A stretch of 64,000 bases of DNA from Streptomyces hyaluromycini (GTDB lineage: Bacteria > Actinomycetota > Actinomycetes > Streptomycetales > Streptomycetaceae): positions 1-64,000 of the forward strand of contig NZ_BCFL01000026.1 of NCBI RefSeq assembly GCF_002217755.1. Direction: 5' to 3'. Of this stretch, positions 1 to 6,841 are shown one piece after another. The notes beneath the pieces were generated by a model. That model worked only from the letters and a program-made list of their open reading frames with translations. It searched no databases and was not told where the DNA came from. Positions within the stretch are counted from its first letter, which is position 1, and every line of letters begins with the position of its first letter. Position numbers and translations under genes: made by a program.

Positions 1-691
1 TCCAGTTGCCGTACTTCGTGCGCAGCAGCACCCAGGTCGCGATGGCCGCGAAGAACAGCCACCAGAAGATGGTGATCTTCACCTGGACGCCGCCGATGTC
101 GAAGGACGAGGCGAACAGCGCCTTGGCCTGGTCAAAGCCGTCCATGTTGCTGATGTCGTCGGTGGCGACGTTGCCGGTGACCAGCTTGGTCACCGCGAGG
201 TTCACGCCCTGCAGGATCAGGAAGCTGCCCAGGGTGATGAGGAAGCTGGGCAGTCCGGTCCTGACCACCAGCCAGCCGTTGAGGAAGCCGATCCCCAGCG
301 ACACGACCAGAGCGGCGATCACACCCACCCACACGTTCATGGTCAGCTGGTAACTGAGCATGGCGGCGGTCAGCGCCGAGGTGATCACCGCGACACCCGC
401 CGACAGGTCGAACTCCCCGCCGATCATCAGCAGGGCCACCGGCAGCGCCATGATGCCGATGGTCGACGACTGGTACAGGATGTTCGCCATCGCGCTGGCT
501 TCCCGTACCGGCGGGGCCGAGACCAGGAAGAAGACGTATACCGCGACCGCACCGAGGAACACACCCACGTCAGGCCGGGCCAGCAGCCGGACGACCGGCG
601 GCCGTTCAGACGTGCGACCGTCCCGTTCGCGGGCCGGCGGGGCCGGCGACGGGGAGTCCGTCGCCGGGGCCGTGGTCTGGGTCATGGTCAT
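1..691 (-). CDS. Sugar ABC transporter permease, RbsC-like (partial)
   Basis: Inner-membrane permease of a ribose/inositol-type (CUT2) ABC importer. The reading frame starts at the ATG ending at 691, overlaps the upstream gene's TGA by one base, and runs off the window, so about 230 residues are visible and the C-terminus is missing. A polar Pro/Asp/Arg-rich N-terminal tail of about 40 residues is followed by hydrophobic segments. The motif GGEFDLSAG near residue 105 and the later GLPSFLITLG are typical of BPD_transp_2 permeases, which act with an RbsB-type binding protein and a double-domain ATPase. No ATPase gene is visible; it may lie beyond the window edge. Substrate is inferred from the neighbouring IolD-like and isomerase genes to be a cyclitol or monosaccharide. 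Confidence 0.9.
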   Translation of the reverse strand, partial: MTMTQTTAPATDSPSPAPPARERDGRTSERPPVVRLLARPDVGVFLGAVAVYVFFLVSAPPVREASAMANILYQSSTIGIMALPVALLMIGGEFDLSAGVAVITSALTAAMLSYQLTMNVWVGVIAALVVSLGIGFLNGWLVVRTGLPSFLITLGSFLILQGVNLAVTKLVTGNVATDDISNMDGFDQAKALFASSFDIGGVQVKITIFWWLFFAAIATWVLLRTKYGNW

Positions 692-1710
692 CACCGGGTG
701 CCCTTCGCGGCGAACTCGGCGACCTTCTCGACATTGGACTTGTCGACGAAGGCCGGACCGGTCAGCACCGGCGCCTCACCGCCACCGCTGTAGTTTCCGT
801 TCGTCTTGTAGAGCCACAGCGAGTCGATCGCCAGGTAGCCCTGGAGGTAGGGCTGCTGGTCGATGGCCCACTGGATCTTGCCGGACTTGATGGCGCCGAC
901 CGCGTCCTTGTTGAGGTCGAAGGTGGCGAGCTTGGCCTTGCTGCCCGCGTCGGCGATGGACTGGATCGCGGTCATCGCGAACGGGGCGCCGAGGGTCGTC
1001 ACGTAGTCGATGGAGCTGTCCTGCTTGAGCTTGGCGGTGATCGTCGCCCGCACCGACGGCATGTCGGTGCCGTTCACATAGAGGATGTCGGTCTTGCCGC
1101 TGAAGGTCTTCTTCACGCCGGCGCAGCGGGCCTCCAGGGCGACCTGCCCCTGCTCCATGATCACGCAGACCGTGTGCTTGGCGCCGACCGAGTTGAGCTT
1201 GCGGCCGAAGGCCTCACCGGCGATGCTCTCGTCCTGGCCGAAGTACTCGAGCAGGCCCTGCTTCTTCCAGTCGTCCACGCCGCTGTTGAAGCCGACGACG
1301 GGGATGCCGGCCTGTTCGGCCTTGGCGACCGCCGCCTTCATGGCGTCCGGCTTGGCGAGGGTGACCGCGATGCCGTCGACCTTCTGGTCGATGGCGTTCT
1401 GGACCAGGCTGGCCTGGTTGGGGCCACTGGGGTCGGACGAGTAGATGAGCTTGACGTTGTCCTTGGCCGCGGCGGCCTCGGCACCCTTGCGGATGGTGTC
1501 CCAGAAGGTGTCACCGGGGGCGGCATGAGTGATCATCGCGACCGTCATACGAGGGGTGGAGGCCTTGCCGGCGGAGACAGCGGACCCGCTCTCCTCGGCC
1601 TGCTTGCCCCCCGAGCTGCTGGAGCATCCGGTGACGAGCAGTGCGGCCGCGGCCGCAGCTGCGACGACAGGGGCGAATCTGCGGGAGCGGGGGTGGGACG
1701 AACGGTCCAT
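691..1710 (-). CDS. Sugar ABC transporter substrate-binding lipoprotein, RbsB-like
   Basis: Extracytoplasmic binding protein of 339 aa that would deliver a sugar or cyclitol to the permease translated next. The N-terminus has an Arg-rich start, an Ala-rich hydrophobic stretch and a lipobox ending at Cys29 (LLVTGC), so it should be lipid-anchored. After a Ser/Gly-rich linker comes a periplasmic binding protein type 1 fold (Peripla_BP_4) with the features FWDTIRKGAEAAA, DGIAVTLAKPDAM and a late TFDLNKDAVGAIKSGKI segment, as in ribose and inositol binders. The start is the ATG ending at 1710, preceded by GGAAAG. Its stop overlaps the permease start, indicating coupling. A promoter with candidate operators lies 95-200 bp upstream. 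Confidence 0.9.
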   Translation of the reverse strand: MDRSSHPRSRRFAPVVAAAAAAALLVTGCSSSSGGKQAEESGSAVSAGKASTPRMTVAMITHAAPGDTFWDTIRKGAEAAAAKDNVKLIYSSDPSGPNQASLVQNAIDQKVDGIAVTLAKPDAMKAAVAKAEQAGIPVVGFNSGVDDWKKQGLLEYFGQDESIAGEAFGRKLNSVGAKHTVCVIMEQGQVALEARCAGVKKTFSGKTDILYVNGTDMPSVRATITAKLKQDSSIDYVTTLGAPFAMTAIQSIADAGSKAKLATFDLNKDAVGAIKSGKIQWAIDQQPYLQGYLAIDSLWLYKTNGNYSGGGEAPVLTGPAFVDKSNVEKVAEFAAKGTR

Positions 1711-1810
1711 CTTTCCGGCACCTCACTGTGCGGCGGGGAAGGGAGAGGCGGTTGACCGGGCGAACGCTCCGGATCACATGCCGTTAACACGGCTGTTGCC
1801 TATGACGGAG

Positions 1811-1920
1811 ATGGAACCGTCACGCAACCTCGGGGTCAACGCTTGTAATGACATCATTTCTCCATCAGGGCAGGATGTCAGGACAATTACTTGACGCTGG
1901 TTGCGTGAGACCTCTACACC
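1811..1920. promoter_or_regulatory. Divergent promoter region with mirrored TTGAC / GGTTGCGTGA elements
   Basis: A perfect 10-bp inverted repeat, TCACGCAACC at 1820-1829 and GGTTGCGTGA at 1899-1908, surrounds the region. Just outside each arm's upstream side is a -35-like box: TTGACC on the minus strand (1834-1839) and TTGACG on the plus strand (1891-1896). Thus each divergent promoter reads TTGAC, 3-5 nt, GGTTGCGTGA. Possible -10 boxes (TTCCAT at 1811-1816 on minus; TACACC at 1915-1920 on plus) are weak. The palindrome AATGACATCATT (1847-1858) sits between the arms. The minus promoter would serve the binding-protein gene, the plus promoter the mmsA/iolA remnant. Confidence 0.5.
1853..1867 (-). 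promoter_or_regulatory. Candidate operator TGATGGAGAAATGAT
   Basis: On the minus strand the site reads TGATGGAGAAATGAT. It matches 14 of 15 bases of a site at 10422-10436 upstream of the aldehyde dehydrogenase operon. The two sites lie at similar distances from their start codons (143 and 138 bp). Shared placement suggests one regulator for both minus-strand units; no regulator gene for it is evident nearby. Confidence 0.45.
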
Positions 1921-2167
1921 TGAAATAGCCAGGCGTCTCAGCCTTTTCTCCGCACGCTTGCGGCGGGCGCCGGGAAGGTGCCCGCCGGACACGGGGGGTC
2001 TCGAATGGGGGAGCCCTTTTGATGCATGAACCATGAATCGAACGAGGGTCGAAATGAATGGGTGCGGAACCTGAGACCGTCGGCCGGACCGCGCCTCCCC
2101 TGCACCGCACTCAACACACGCTGCGACCACATCCGCGTCCGGCCGCCCGAAAGGAAACCCGCATCCG

Positions 2168-2542
2168 ATGAAGCGCCTCCGCCACTGGATCAACGGCAAG
2201 CCCAGCGAGGGTTCGTCCGGCCGCTACGGGCCTGTTCACAACCCGGCCACCGGCCACCAGGAGAAGCCGGTACCCTACGCCTCGGTCGACGAGGTGGACG
2301 CCGCGGTCGCGGAGCTGATCACGGCCGAGCACGGCAAGGTGCACAGCGACGCCCTGGGCGAGGTCGCGCACGGTCTGGAGATCGTGGACCTGGCGTGCGG
2401 GATCAACGTGCAGCTGAAGGGCGAGCTGCCGACGCAGGTCGCCAGCCGGGTGGACGTCTCCTCGATCCGCCATTGGGCGAGGCTTGTTCCTGGTCGCTCA
2501 GCTCGCCGACCGGTGGCCTGCGGTTCCTGCGGGCTTACTTGA
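2168..2542 (+). pseudogene. mmsA/iolA remnant (methylmalonate-semialdehyde dehydrogenase), internally deleted and truncated
   Basis: The first 33 codons or so resemble the start of CoA-acylating methylmalonate/malonate-semialdehyde dehydrogenases (HWINGKPSEGSSGRYGPV, then PATG and ASVDEVDAAVA). The sequence then jumps in frame to ELITAEHGKVHSDALGEV, LEIVDLACGINVQLKGEL and TQVASRVDVSSIR, which in intact enzymes lie about 35-40 residues further on. Similarity ends near 2470 where the family continues with its PLGVVAGITPFNFP segment; the rest is unrelated sequence running into the 3' end of the opposite gene. Catalytic Cys and most of the NAD domain are absent, so no activity is expected. In inositol catabolism this enzyme converts malonic semialdehyde to acetyl-CoA. 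The plus-strand promoter at 1891-1920 still points at it. Confidence 0.85.
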
Positions 2543-3392
2543 GTACCGCCACGGCAGTGCGGTACGCGGCGTCAGCAGCGTCGCGCACCGGCAGTTCCCG
2601 GTGCGCGTCCGACAGGATCTCCACGCCCCAGGGGCCGTGCCAGCCCGCCGTCCGCAGCGCGGCGATGATCCCCGGCAGGTCGAAGGAGCCCTCCCCGCAC
2701 AGCCGGCGGCGCCGTACGGTGTCCTCGAAGAGGCTGCCGATGACGTCGTTGTCGGCGTCGTTGAGCTCCACGCCCACGATGCGCGAGAGCGGCACGTCCG
2801 CCAGTTCGGCCGGGGGAGTGTGGGCGCGCTCGGTGTGCCAGACGTCGATGATGAGCCCGCCCGCCGGGTGGCCGGCGGCCTCGACGAGCCGGAGTCCGTC
2901 GTGCACGGTCTTGAGGTTGGACCAGGGCAGGAACTCGATCCCGAGCCGGGCGCCCACGCCGTCGGCCTGCGCCGCCAGCGCGGCGAATTCCTTGGCCCAG
3001 ACGTCGAGATCCCATGGCTGGTCCTCGACGTCGGGCCCGATCTTGAGGTGCCGTGCACCAAGTGCCTCGGCCGCCCTCAGCAGGTCCCGGCGCACCGCGT
3101 CCGACGCGGAGCGCCGGCGTCCGTCGGCCCACCAGTCGGTCAGGAGTTCCAACTCGACGTGGACGAGCCCGTTGTCCTCGAAAAGGGACCGGACGCCCGT
3201 GAGCCCGTACTCGCGCTCGGCCTCCACCAGATCCGCGTACAAAAGTCCGATGCCCTTGAAACCGGCGGCGCCGGCCGCCTCCGCCCGCGCCCGCAGGTTC
3301 AGGGGGCTGCGCTGGTCGTCACGGTCGGGAGCGGTGTCGCCCGCGGTGGTCCAGCAAGTGGCCAGCAGATCCTCAGTATCCATGTCCCGCAT
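2535..3392 (-). CDS. Sugar phosphate isomerase/epimerase (xylose-isomerase-like TIM barrel)
   Basis: Cytoplasmic protein of 285 aa of the AP-endonuclease-2 / xylose-isomerase-like TIM-barrel superfamily, which includes inosose dehydratases (IolE), IolH and keto-sugar epimerases. Likely metal-binding positions are Glu in GIEFLPWSN, Asp and His in LIIDVWHTERA and Glu in VGVELNDAD, with a final acidic strand at GVEILSD. An ATG at 3392 is preceded by GAGAAG; a second in-frame ATG follows at 3383. The 160 bp upstream are unusually A+T-rich for the window (for example TTATATCGATG on the minus strand near 3425), suggesting its own promoter. The 3' end overlaps the mmsA remnant frame. Exact reaction is not predictable; a ketose or inosose epimerase/dehydratase role fits the neighbours. 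Confidence 0.8.
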   Translation of the reverse strand: MRDMDTEDLLATCWTTAGDTAPDRDDQRSPLNLRARAEAAGAAGFKGIGLLYADLVEAEREYGLTGVRSLFEDNGLVHVELELLTDWWADGRRRSASDAVRRDLLRAAEALGARHLKIGPDVEDQPWDLDVWAKEFAALAAQADGVGARLGIEFLPWSNLKTVHDGLRLVEAAGHPAGGLIIDVWHTERAHTPPAELADVPLSRIVGVELNDADNDVIGSLFEDTVRRRRLCGEGSFDLPGIIAALRTAGWHGPWGVEILSDAHRELPVRDAADAAYRTAVAVLK

Positions 3393-3552
3393 TCTAGTCT
3401 TCTCGGTTATTTTCTACCTGCATCGATATAACAAAGAATAAGGATTCCAAGCCGATCGAAAGGGCACCGCGCGGAATATGATTCCGAGTGCGGACGCCGG
3501 CTTTCCCTGGAATCGGATGCCCGGAGCGGAGGACCGCCCGTGCGGCAGGCGG

Positions 3553-3711
3553 CTATACGACGTTCCGGAGTGCTGAACGCAGATGCTCGGCGCCGGCCCA
3601 GATGTCCTCGACCGGGCCCTTCTCCTGGGGTTCTTCGGTGAAGCCGGGTACTTCGCACACGCCCCAGGAGATGGGCGCGCCGACGATCCGGTTCAGCTGT
3701 GGGGTGGGCAT
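3553..3711 (-). pseudogene. iolE-type isomerase remnant: N-terminus fused to C-terminus
   Basis: A 52-codon frame begins RIVGAPISWGVCEVPG, the hallmark N-terminus of IolE-like sugar phosphate isomerases of about 270-300 aa. After only a few residues it continues QEKGPVEDIWAGAEHLRSAL, which resembles the extreme C-terminus of the same family (GPV.D...SA.HLR..L). The whole central barrel, including metal ligands, is gone, apparently by one in-frame internal deletion. Its ATG overlaps the 3' end of the 2-hydroxyacid dehydrogenase gene by 19 nt, the tight packing expected of a former operon member. Expression of a short peptide cannot be excluded, but catalysis can. Confidence 0.7.
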
Positions 3712-4655
3712 GCCGTGGCCTTTCGGTGGATCCAGCCGGGGTCGGCGACCGCGGCCGGTTCGCGGCCCGCGAGGACGTCCGCGACACCGCGGGCGGCGTC
3801 GACGAAGGTCAGGGTCGTCGCGCGGCGGGTCATGCCCATCAGGTGCGGGGTGAGCACGACGTCGGGATGGTCGAACAGCGGGTGGTAGAGGGCCGGTTCG
3901 GGGTCGAACACGTCCAGTCCGGCGCCCGCCAGCCGGCCCGACTCCAGGGCGGCCAGGGTGGCGTCCGGGTCGAGCAGGCCGCCCCGGCCGCAGTTGATGA
4001 GGACGGCCCCCGGTTTCACACGGGCCAGCAGCTCTTCGTTCACGAGGTGCCGGGTGCCCTCGGTGAGCGGGGCGTGCAGGGTGAGCACGTCGCTCGACTC
4101 GGCGAGTTCACCCAGGTCGGCGCAGGCGATCTCGGACGGCACCGGGCTGAACGGGTCGTAGGCGAGGATCCGCATCCCGAACACGGCGGCCAGTTCGCCG
4201 ACCCGGCGGCCGATGCGGCCGTAGCCGACGATCCCGATGGTGGCGCCGTCCAGGTCGCCGACCGGTACGGTGCTCCGCTCGGACCAGCGGCCCTCCCGTA
4301 CCAGGTCGGTCAGCGGTGTCAGCCGTTTGGTCAGGTGCAGGGCCATGGCGAACACGCCCTCGGCGACCGCGCGGCTGCCGCTGTCCGGCGTGATGACCAC
4401 GGGTATGCCACGGTCGGAGGCCGCCGCCACATCGACCAGGTCGATGCCGACGCCGGTGCGGGCGATGACCCGAAGCCGTGGGGCCCGCCGCAGGAAGTCC
4501 GCGTCGATGTGCCGGTCGGCGCGGACGATGGCGCCCTCGGCGACCGCGAGGTCCTCGGGGGTGGGGTCGGTGACGAAGGTGACCCGCTCGCCGAGGACCG
4601 GACGCACCGTGTCGGCGTCGACGGGGCCGAGAGCCACTACGACGTGCCTGCTCAT
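3693..4655 (-). CDS. D-isomer-specific 2-hydroxyacid dehydrogenase
   Basis: NAD(P)-dependent oxidoreductase of 320 aa that interconverts a D-2-hydroxy acid and a 2-oxo acid in the cytoplasm. The nucleotide-binding motif GYGRIG lies at about residues 144-149. The catalytic residues are visible: Arg224 in NCGRGG, Glu253 in DPEP and His271 in LTPHLMG. An ARTGVGID segment near residue 66-72 is typical of the phosphoglycerate-dehydrogenase branch, but no ACT domain is present, so a serine-biosynthetic role is unlikely. It starts 4 bp after the Gfo/Idh/MocA gene and is certainly cotranscribed with it. In this locus it may reduce an oxo acid released by the aldolase. Substrate unknown. Confidence 0.88.
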   Translation of the reverse strand: MSRHVVVALGPVDADTVRPVLGERVTFVTDPTPEDLAVAEGAIVRADRHIDADFLRRAPRLRVIARTGVGIDLVDVAAASDRGIPVVITPDSGSRAVAEGVFAMALHLTKRLTPLTDLVREGRWSERSTVPVGDLDGATIGIVGYGRIGRRVGELAAVFGMRILAYDPFSPVPSEIACADLGELAESSDVLTLHAPLTEGTRHLVNEELLARVKPGAVLINCGRGGLLDPDATLAALESGRLAGAGLDVFDPEPALYHPLFDHPDVVLTPHLMGMTRRATTLTFVDAARGVADVLAGREPAAVADPGWIHRKATACPPHS

Positions 4656-4659
4656 GCGA

Positions 4660-5877
4660 TCAACTCCGCACCGGGTGGCCGAAGTTCGCGCCGGGGATCG
4701 CGGGCACCCGCTGCCAGGAACCGCTTTCCGCGGAGGCGGCGGCCGCCGCGATCACCTCGGCGACGGCGTGGGCGTCCTCGATCGTCGAGTTGTGGTGCTC
4801 GATGCCGGCCACGGCGGCGAGGAACTTCTTGGCCTCGATGACCTTCAGGTCGTCGTATCCCATGCTGTTGCCCGGGCCGGGCTGGAAGCTGGCGTAGTCG
4901 CCCATGTGGCCGTTGCCGAGCACGGTGGTGTAACCCTGGTCGGGGCCGCTGCGGCCGAGAGCGACCCGCAGTTCGTTCATGCGCTCGAAGTTCCAGGTGA
5001 CCGAGCCGTCGGTGCCGTAGATCTCGAAGCCGATCCCGCACTGCGGGCCGACGATGACGCGGGACGCCTCCAGCGTGCCGACGGCTCCGTCGGCGAAGCG
5101 GACGAGGGCGGCGGTGTAGTCGTCGTTCTCGACCTCCGCCATCTCGCCGTCCTCGATCACCGCGAAGTGCGTTCCGGAACCCATGGGCAGGAGCGGTCGC
5201 TCGGTGTGGACGGTGCTGGTGAGCGCGGAGACCTCGCTGATCGGGGAGACGACGTAGCTGACGAGGTCGACCACGTGGCTCATCAGGTCGCCGAGCGCGC
5301 CGTGGCCGGCCAGGTCCCGCTTGAAACGCCAGGACAGGGCGCCCTTGGGCTCGGAGGCGTAGCCGGAGAAGAAGGTGGCGCGCACGTTGGTGACACGGCC
5401 GAGTCCGCCCTCGGCGATCAGCCGGCGGGCCCGCTCGACGGCGGGGGCGTGCCGGTAGTTGTAGCCGATGGAGGTGGCCACTCCGGCGGCGCGGGCGGCG
5501 GCGGCGACCTCTGCGGTCTCCTCGGCGCTGCGCCCGACCGGCTTCTCGATCCAGAACGGCTTGCCGGCCTTGGCGGCGGCGATGCCGATCTCGTGGTGCA
5601 GGATGTTCGGCGCGCAGATCGACACGACCTCGACGTCCGGGTCGTCGAGGACGACACGGTAGTCGGTCGAGGCCCTCTCGTAGCCGAGGACGTCACGGGC
5701 GTAGTCCGCCCGGTCCTGGACCGTGTCGGCGGCGTGCACGAGCCGGGGCCTGAGGCCCAGCTCGGGGTAGACGGAGGGCAGTACCTGGTAGGCGCGGCTG
5801 TGCAGCTTGCCCATCCAGCCGACGCTGATCAGGCCGACGCCGATCTCGCGTGCGGCGCCCGGGGTGGTGGGGGTCAT
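4660..5877 (-). CDS. Gfo/Idh/MocA family NAD(P)-dependent dehydrogenase
   Basis: Cytoplasmic oxidoreductase of 405 aa, typical of inositol, scyllo-inosose and sugar dehydrogenases. The N-terminal Rossmann segment is VGLISVGWMGKLHSRAY, followed by the family motif EKPVG at residues 111-115, containing the active-site Lys. The C-terminal half has the alpha/beta substrate domain, with GDLMSHVVDLVSYVV and FEIYGTDGSVTWNFERMNEL. The start ATG at 5877 follows AGGAGG. The gene begins just after the palindromic element at 5896-6074, which separates it from the upstream aldolase gene. A cyclitol or sugar dehydrogenase role is inferred from context. Confidence 0.9.
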   Translation of the reverse strand: MTPTTPGAAREIGVGLISVGWMGKLHSRAYQVLPSVYPELGLRPRLVHAADTVQDRADYARDVLGYERASTDYRVVLDDPDVEVVSICAPNILHHEIGIAAAKAGKPFWIEKPVGRSAEETAEVAAAARAAGVATSIGYNYRHAPAVERARRLIAEGGLGRVTNVRATFFSGYASEPKGALSWRFKRDLAGHGALGDLMSHVVDLVSYVVSPISEVSALTSTVHTERPLLPMGSGTHFAVIEDGEMAEVENDDYTAALVRFADGAVGTLEASRVIVGPQCGIGFEIYGTDGSVTWNFERMNELRVALGRSGPDQGYTTVLGNGHMGDYASFQPGPGNSMGYDDLKVIEAKKFLAAVAGIEHHNSTIEDAHAVAEVIAAAAASAESGSWQRVPAIPGANFGHPVRS

Positions 5878-5895
5878 CTGTGCCTCCTGAGGTCT

Positions 5896-6074
5896 CTAGG
5901 GCCTGTCTGACAATTCCCGTCGTCGCCCGGAGGGCGGCCTCGCGGCGTCAGGTGCGTGCTCTCGGCGTGCCGGGCGTAGGCCCTCGTACTGGACGTACTT
6001 GGGTCTGCGCCCGGTGCGGCGAGAGTGCGTGCATGGCGTCGCGAGGCAGACGGGAATTGTCAGACAGGCCCTAG
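5896..6074. mobile_element. MITE-like palindromic element, 179 bp, 26-bp perfect terminal inverted repeats
   Basis: The ends 5896-5921 and 6049-6074 are perfect inverted repeats of each other, beginning CTAGGGCCTGTCTGACAATT. The interior is also largely self-complementary (CTCGCGGCG near 5938 against CGTCGCGAG near 6037; GCGTGCTCTC against GAGAGTGCGTGC), so the element can form one long hairpin. No transposase reading frame is present. CTAG at both outer edges may be the target duplication; a 4-bp CTAG-type target is known for the IS5 group, so mobilisation by an IS5-like transposase is a guess. It lies between the stop of the aldolase gene (whose TAG uses the element's last bases) and the RBS of the next gene. 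Confidence 0.85.
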
Positions 6075-6841
6075 GCCCGGGCTTGGTCCAGTGCGCCGGC
6101 CATGGCGGCGGCGAGCAGGGTCGAGTCGGAGCCGATGCCGATGAACGTCCAGCCCTCGGCTCGCTTGGCGGCCGCGGCCCCGCCGTCGGGAACGAGGAGC
6201 CCGCAGGCCTTGCCGTGGTCGGCGGCGGCCTTGCGGACGCGCTCAAGGGCCTCCCGGTAGACGGGCGCGCCGAACTCGCCCGGCACGCCGAGGTCGTGGC
6301 TGAGGTCACGGGGGCCGACGAAGAGGACGTCGGCGCCGTCGAGGGCCGCGATCGCCTCGACCTCCTCCAACGCCCGCGCCGACTCGATCTGGACCACACC
6401 GAGGATCTCTCCCGATCGGTCCAGAGCCGCAGGGTCGAGCCCGAAACGGCAGGCCCGGTTGTAGGTGGCCACGCCCCGATCCCCCGCGGGCGGGTACCTC
6501 AAGTGCCTCAGTGCTTCCTCGACTTCGGCCGCCGTGTCGAGGCGCGGCAGCATGACTCCGGCGACGCCCTGGTCCAGGACGCGCCCGATGCGGATACGGG
6601 CGGCGGACTCGACACGTACGACGGTCGGTACGCCGTAGGCCGCCGCGGCCGGGACGGTCGTACGGACCTGTTCCTCGCCGCCGGCGCCGTGTTCGAGGTC
6701 GAGCAGCACCCAGTCGGCCCCGGCGGCGGCGCACACCTCGGCCGAGACCGGGGAGGCGAGGCCGACGAAGGTGCCCAGGGTGGCCTCGCCGGCCGCGAGG
6801 CGGCGGCGCAGGCTGCCGAAGTCCAACGGCGAGCGATTCAT
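6071..6841 (-). CDS. HpcH/HpaI family aldolase
   Basis: Class II pyruvate-type aldolase of 256 aa, metal-dependent, cleaving 2-oxo-3-deoxy or 4-hydroxy-2-oxo acids into pyruvate plus an aldehyde. The catalytic strand WVLLDLEHG carries Glu50 and His51. Metal ligands are expected in VVQIESARAL (Glu) and FVGPRDLSHDLG (Asp). MLPRLDTAAEVEEAL is also family-typical. The start is the ATG at 6841, which overlaps the preceding TGA as ATGA, so it is translationally coupled to the iolD-like gene; a longer frame upstream is not needed. The stop codon TAG coincides with the edge of the palindromic element. It could act on a sugar-acid intermediate. Confidence 0.88.
   Translation of the reverse strand: MNRSPLDFGSLRRRLAAGEATLGTFVGLASPVSAEVCAAAGADWVLLDLEHGAGGEEQVRTTVPAAAAYGVPTVVRVESAARIRIGRVLDQGVAGVMLPRLDTAAEVEEALRHLRYPPAGDRGVATYNRACRFGLDPAALDRSGEILGVVQIESARALEEVEAIAALDGADVLFVGPRDLSHDLGVPGEFGAPVYREALERVRKAAADHGKACGLLVPDGGAAAAKRAEGWTFIGIGSDSTLLAAAMAGALDQARA

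Noticed and set aside
3407..3787. Open frame of 126 codons on the minus strand
   Set aside because: Arg/Pro/Ser-rich with no domain; it crosses the A+T-rich promoter region and the end of the 2-hydroxyacid dehydrogenase gene, and the iolE remnant explains the interval better.
5896..6074. Element considered as a simple rho-independent terminator
   Set aside because: The perfect 26-bp ends, 179-bp length and CTAG at both borders fit a mobile palindromic element better, although it may also stop transcription.
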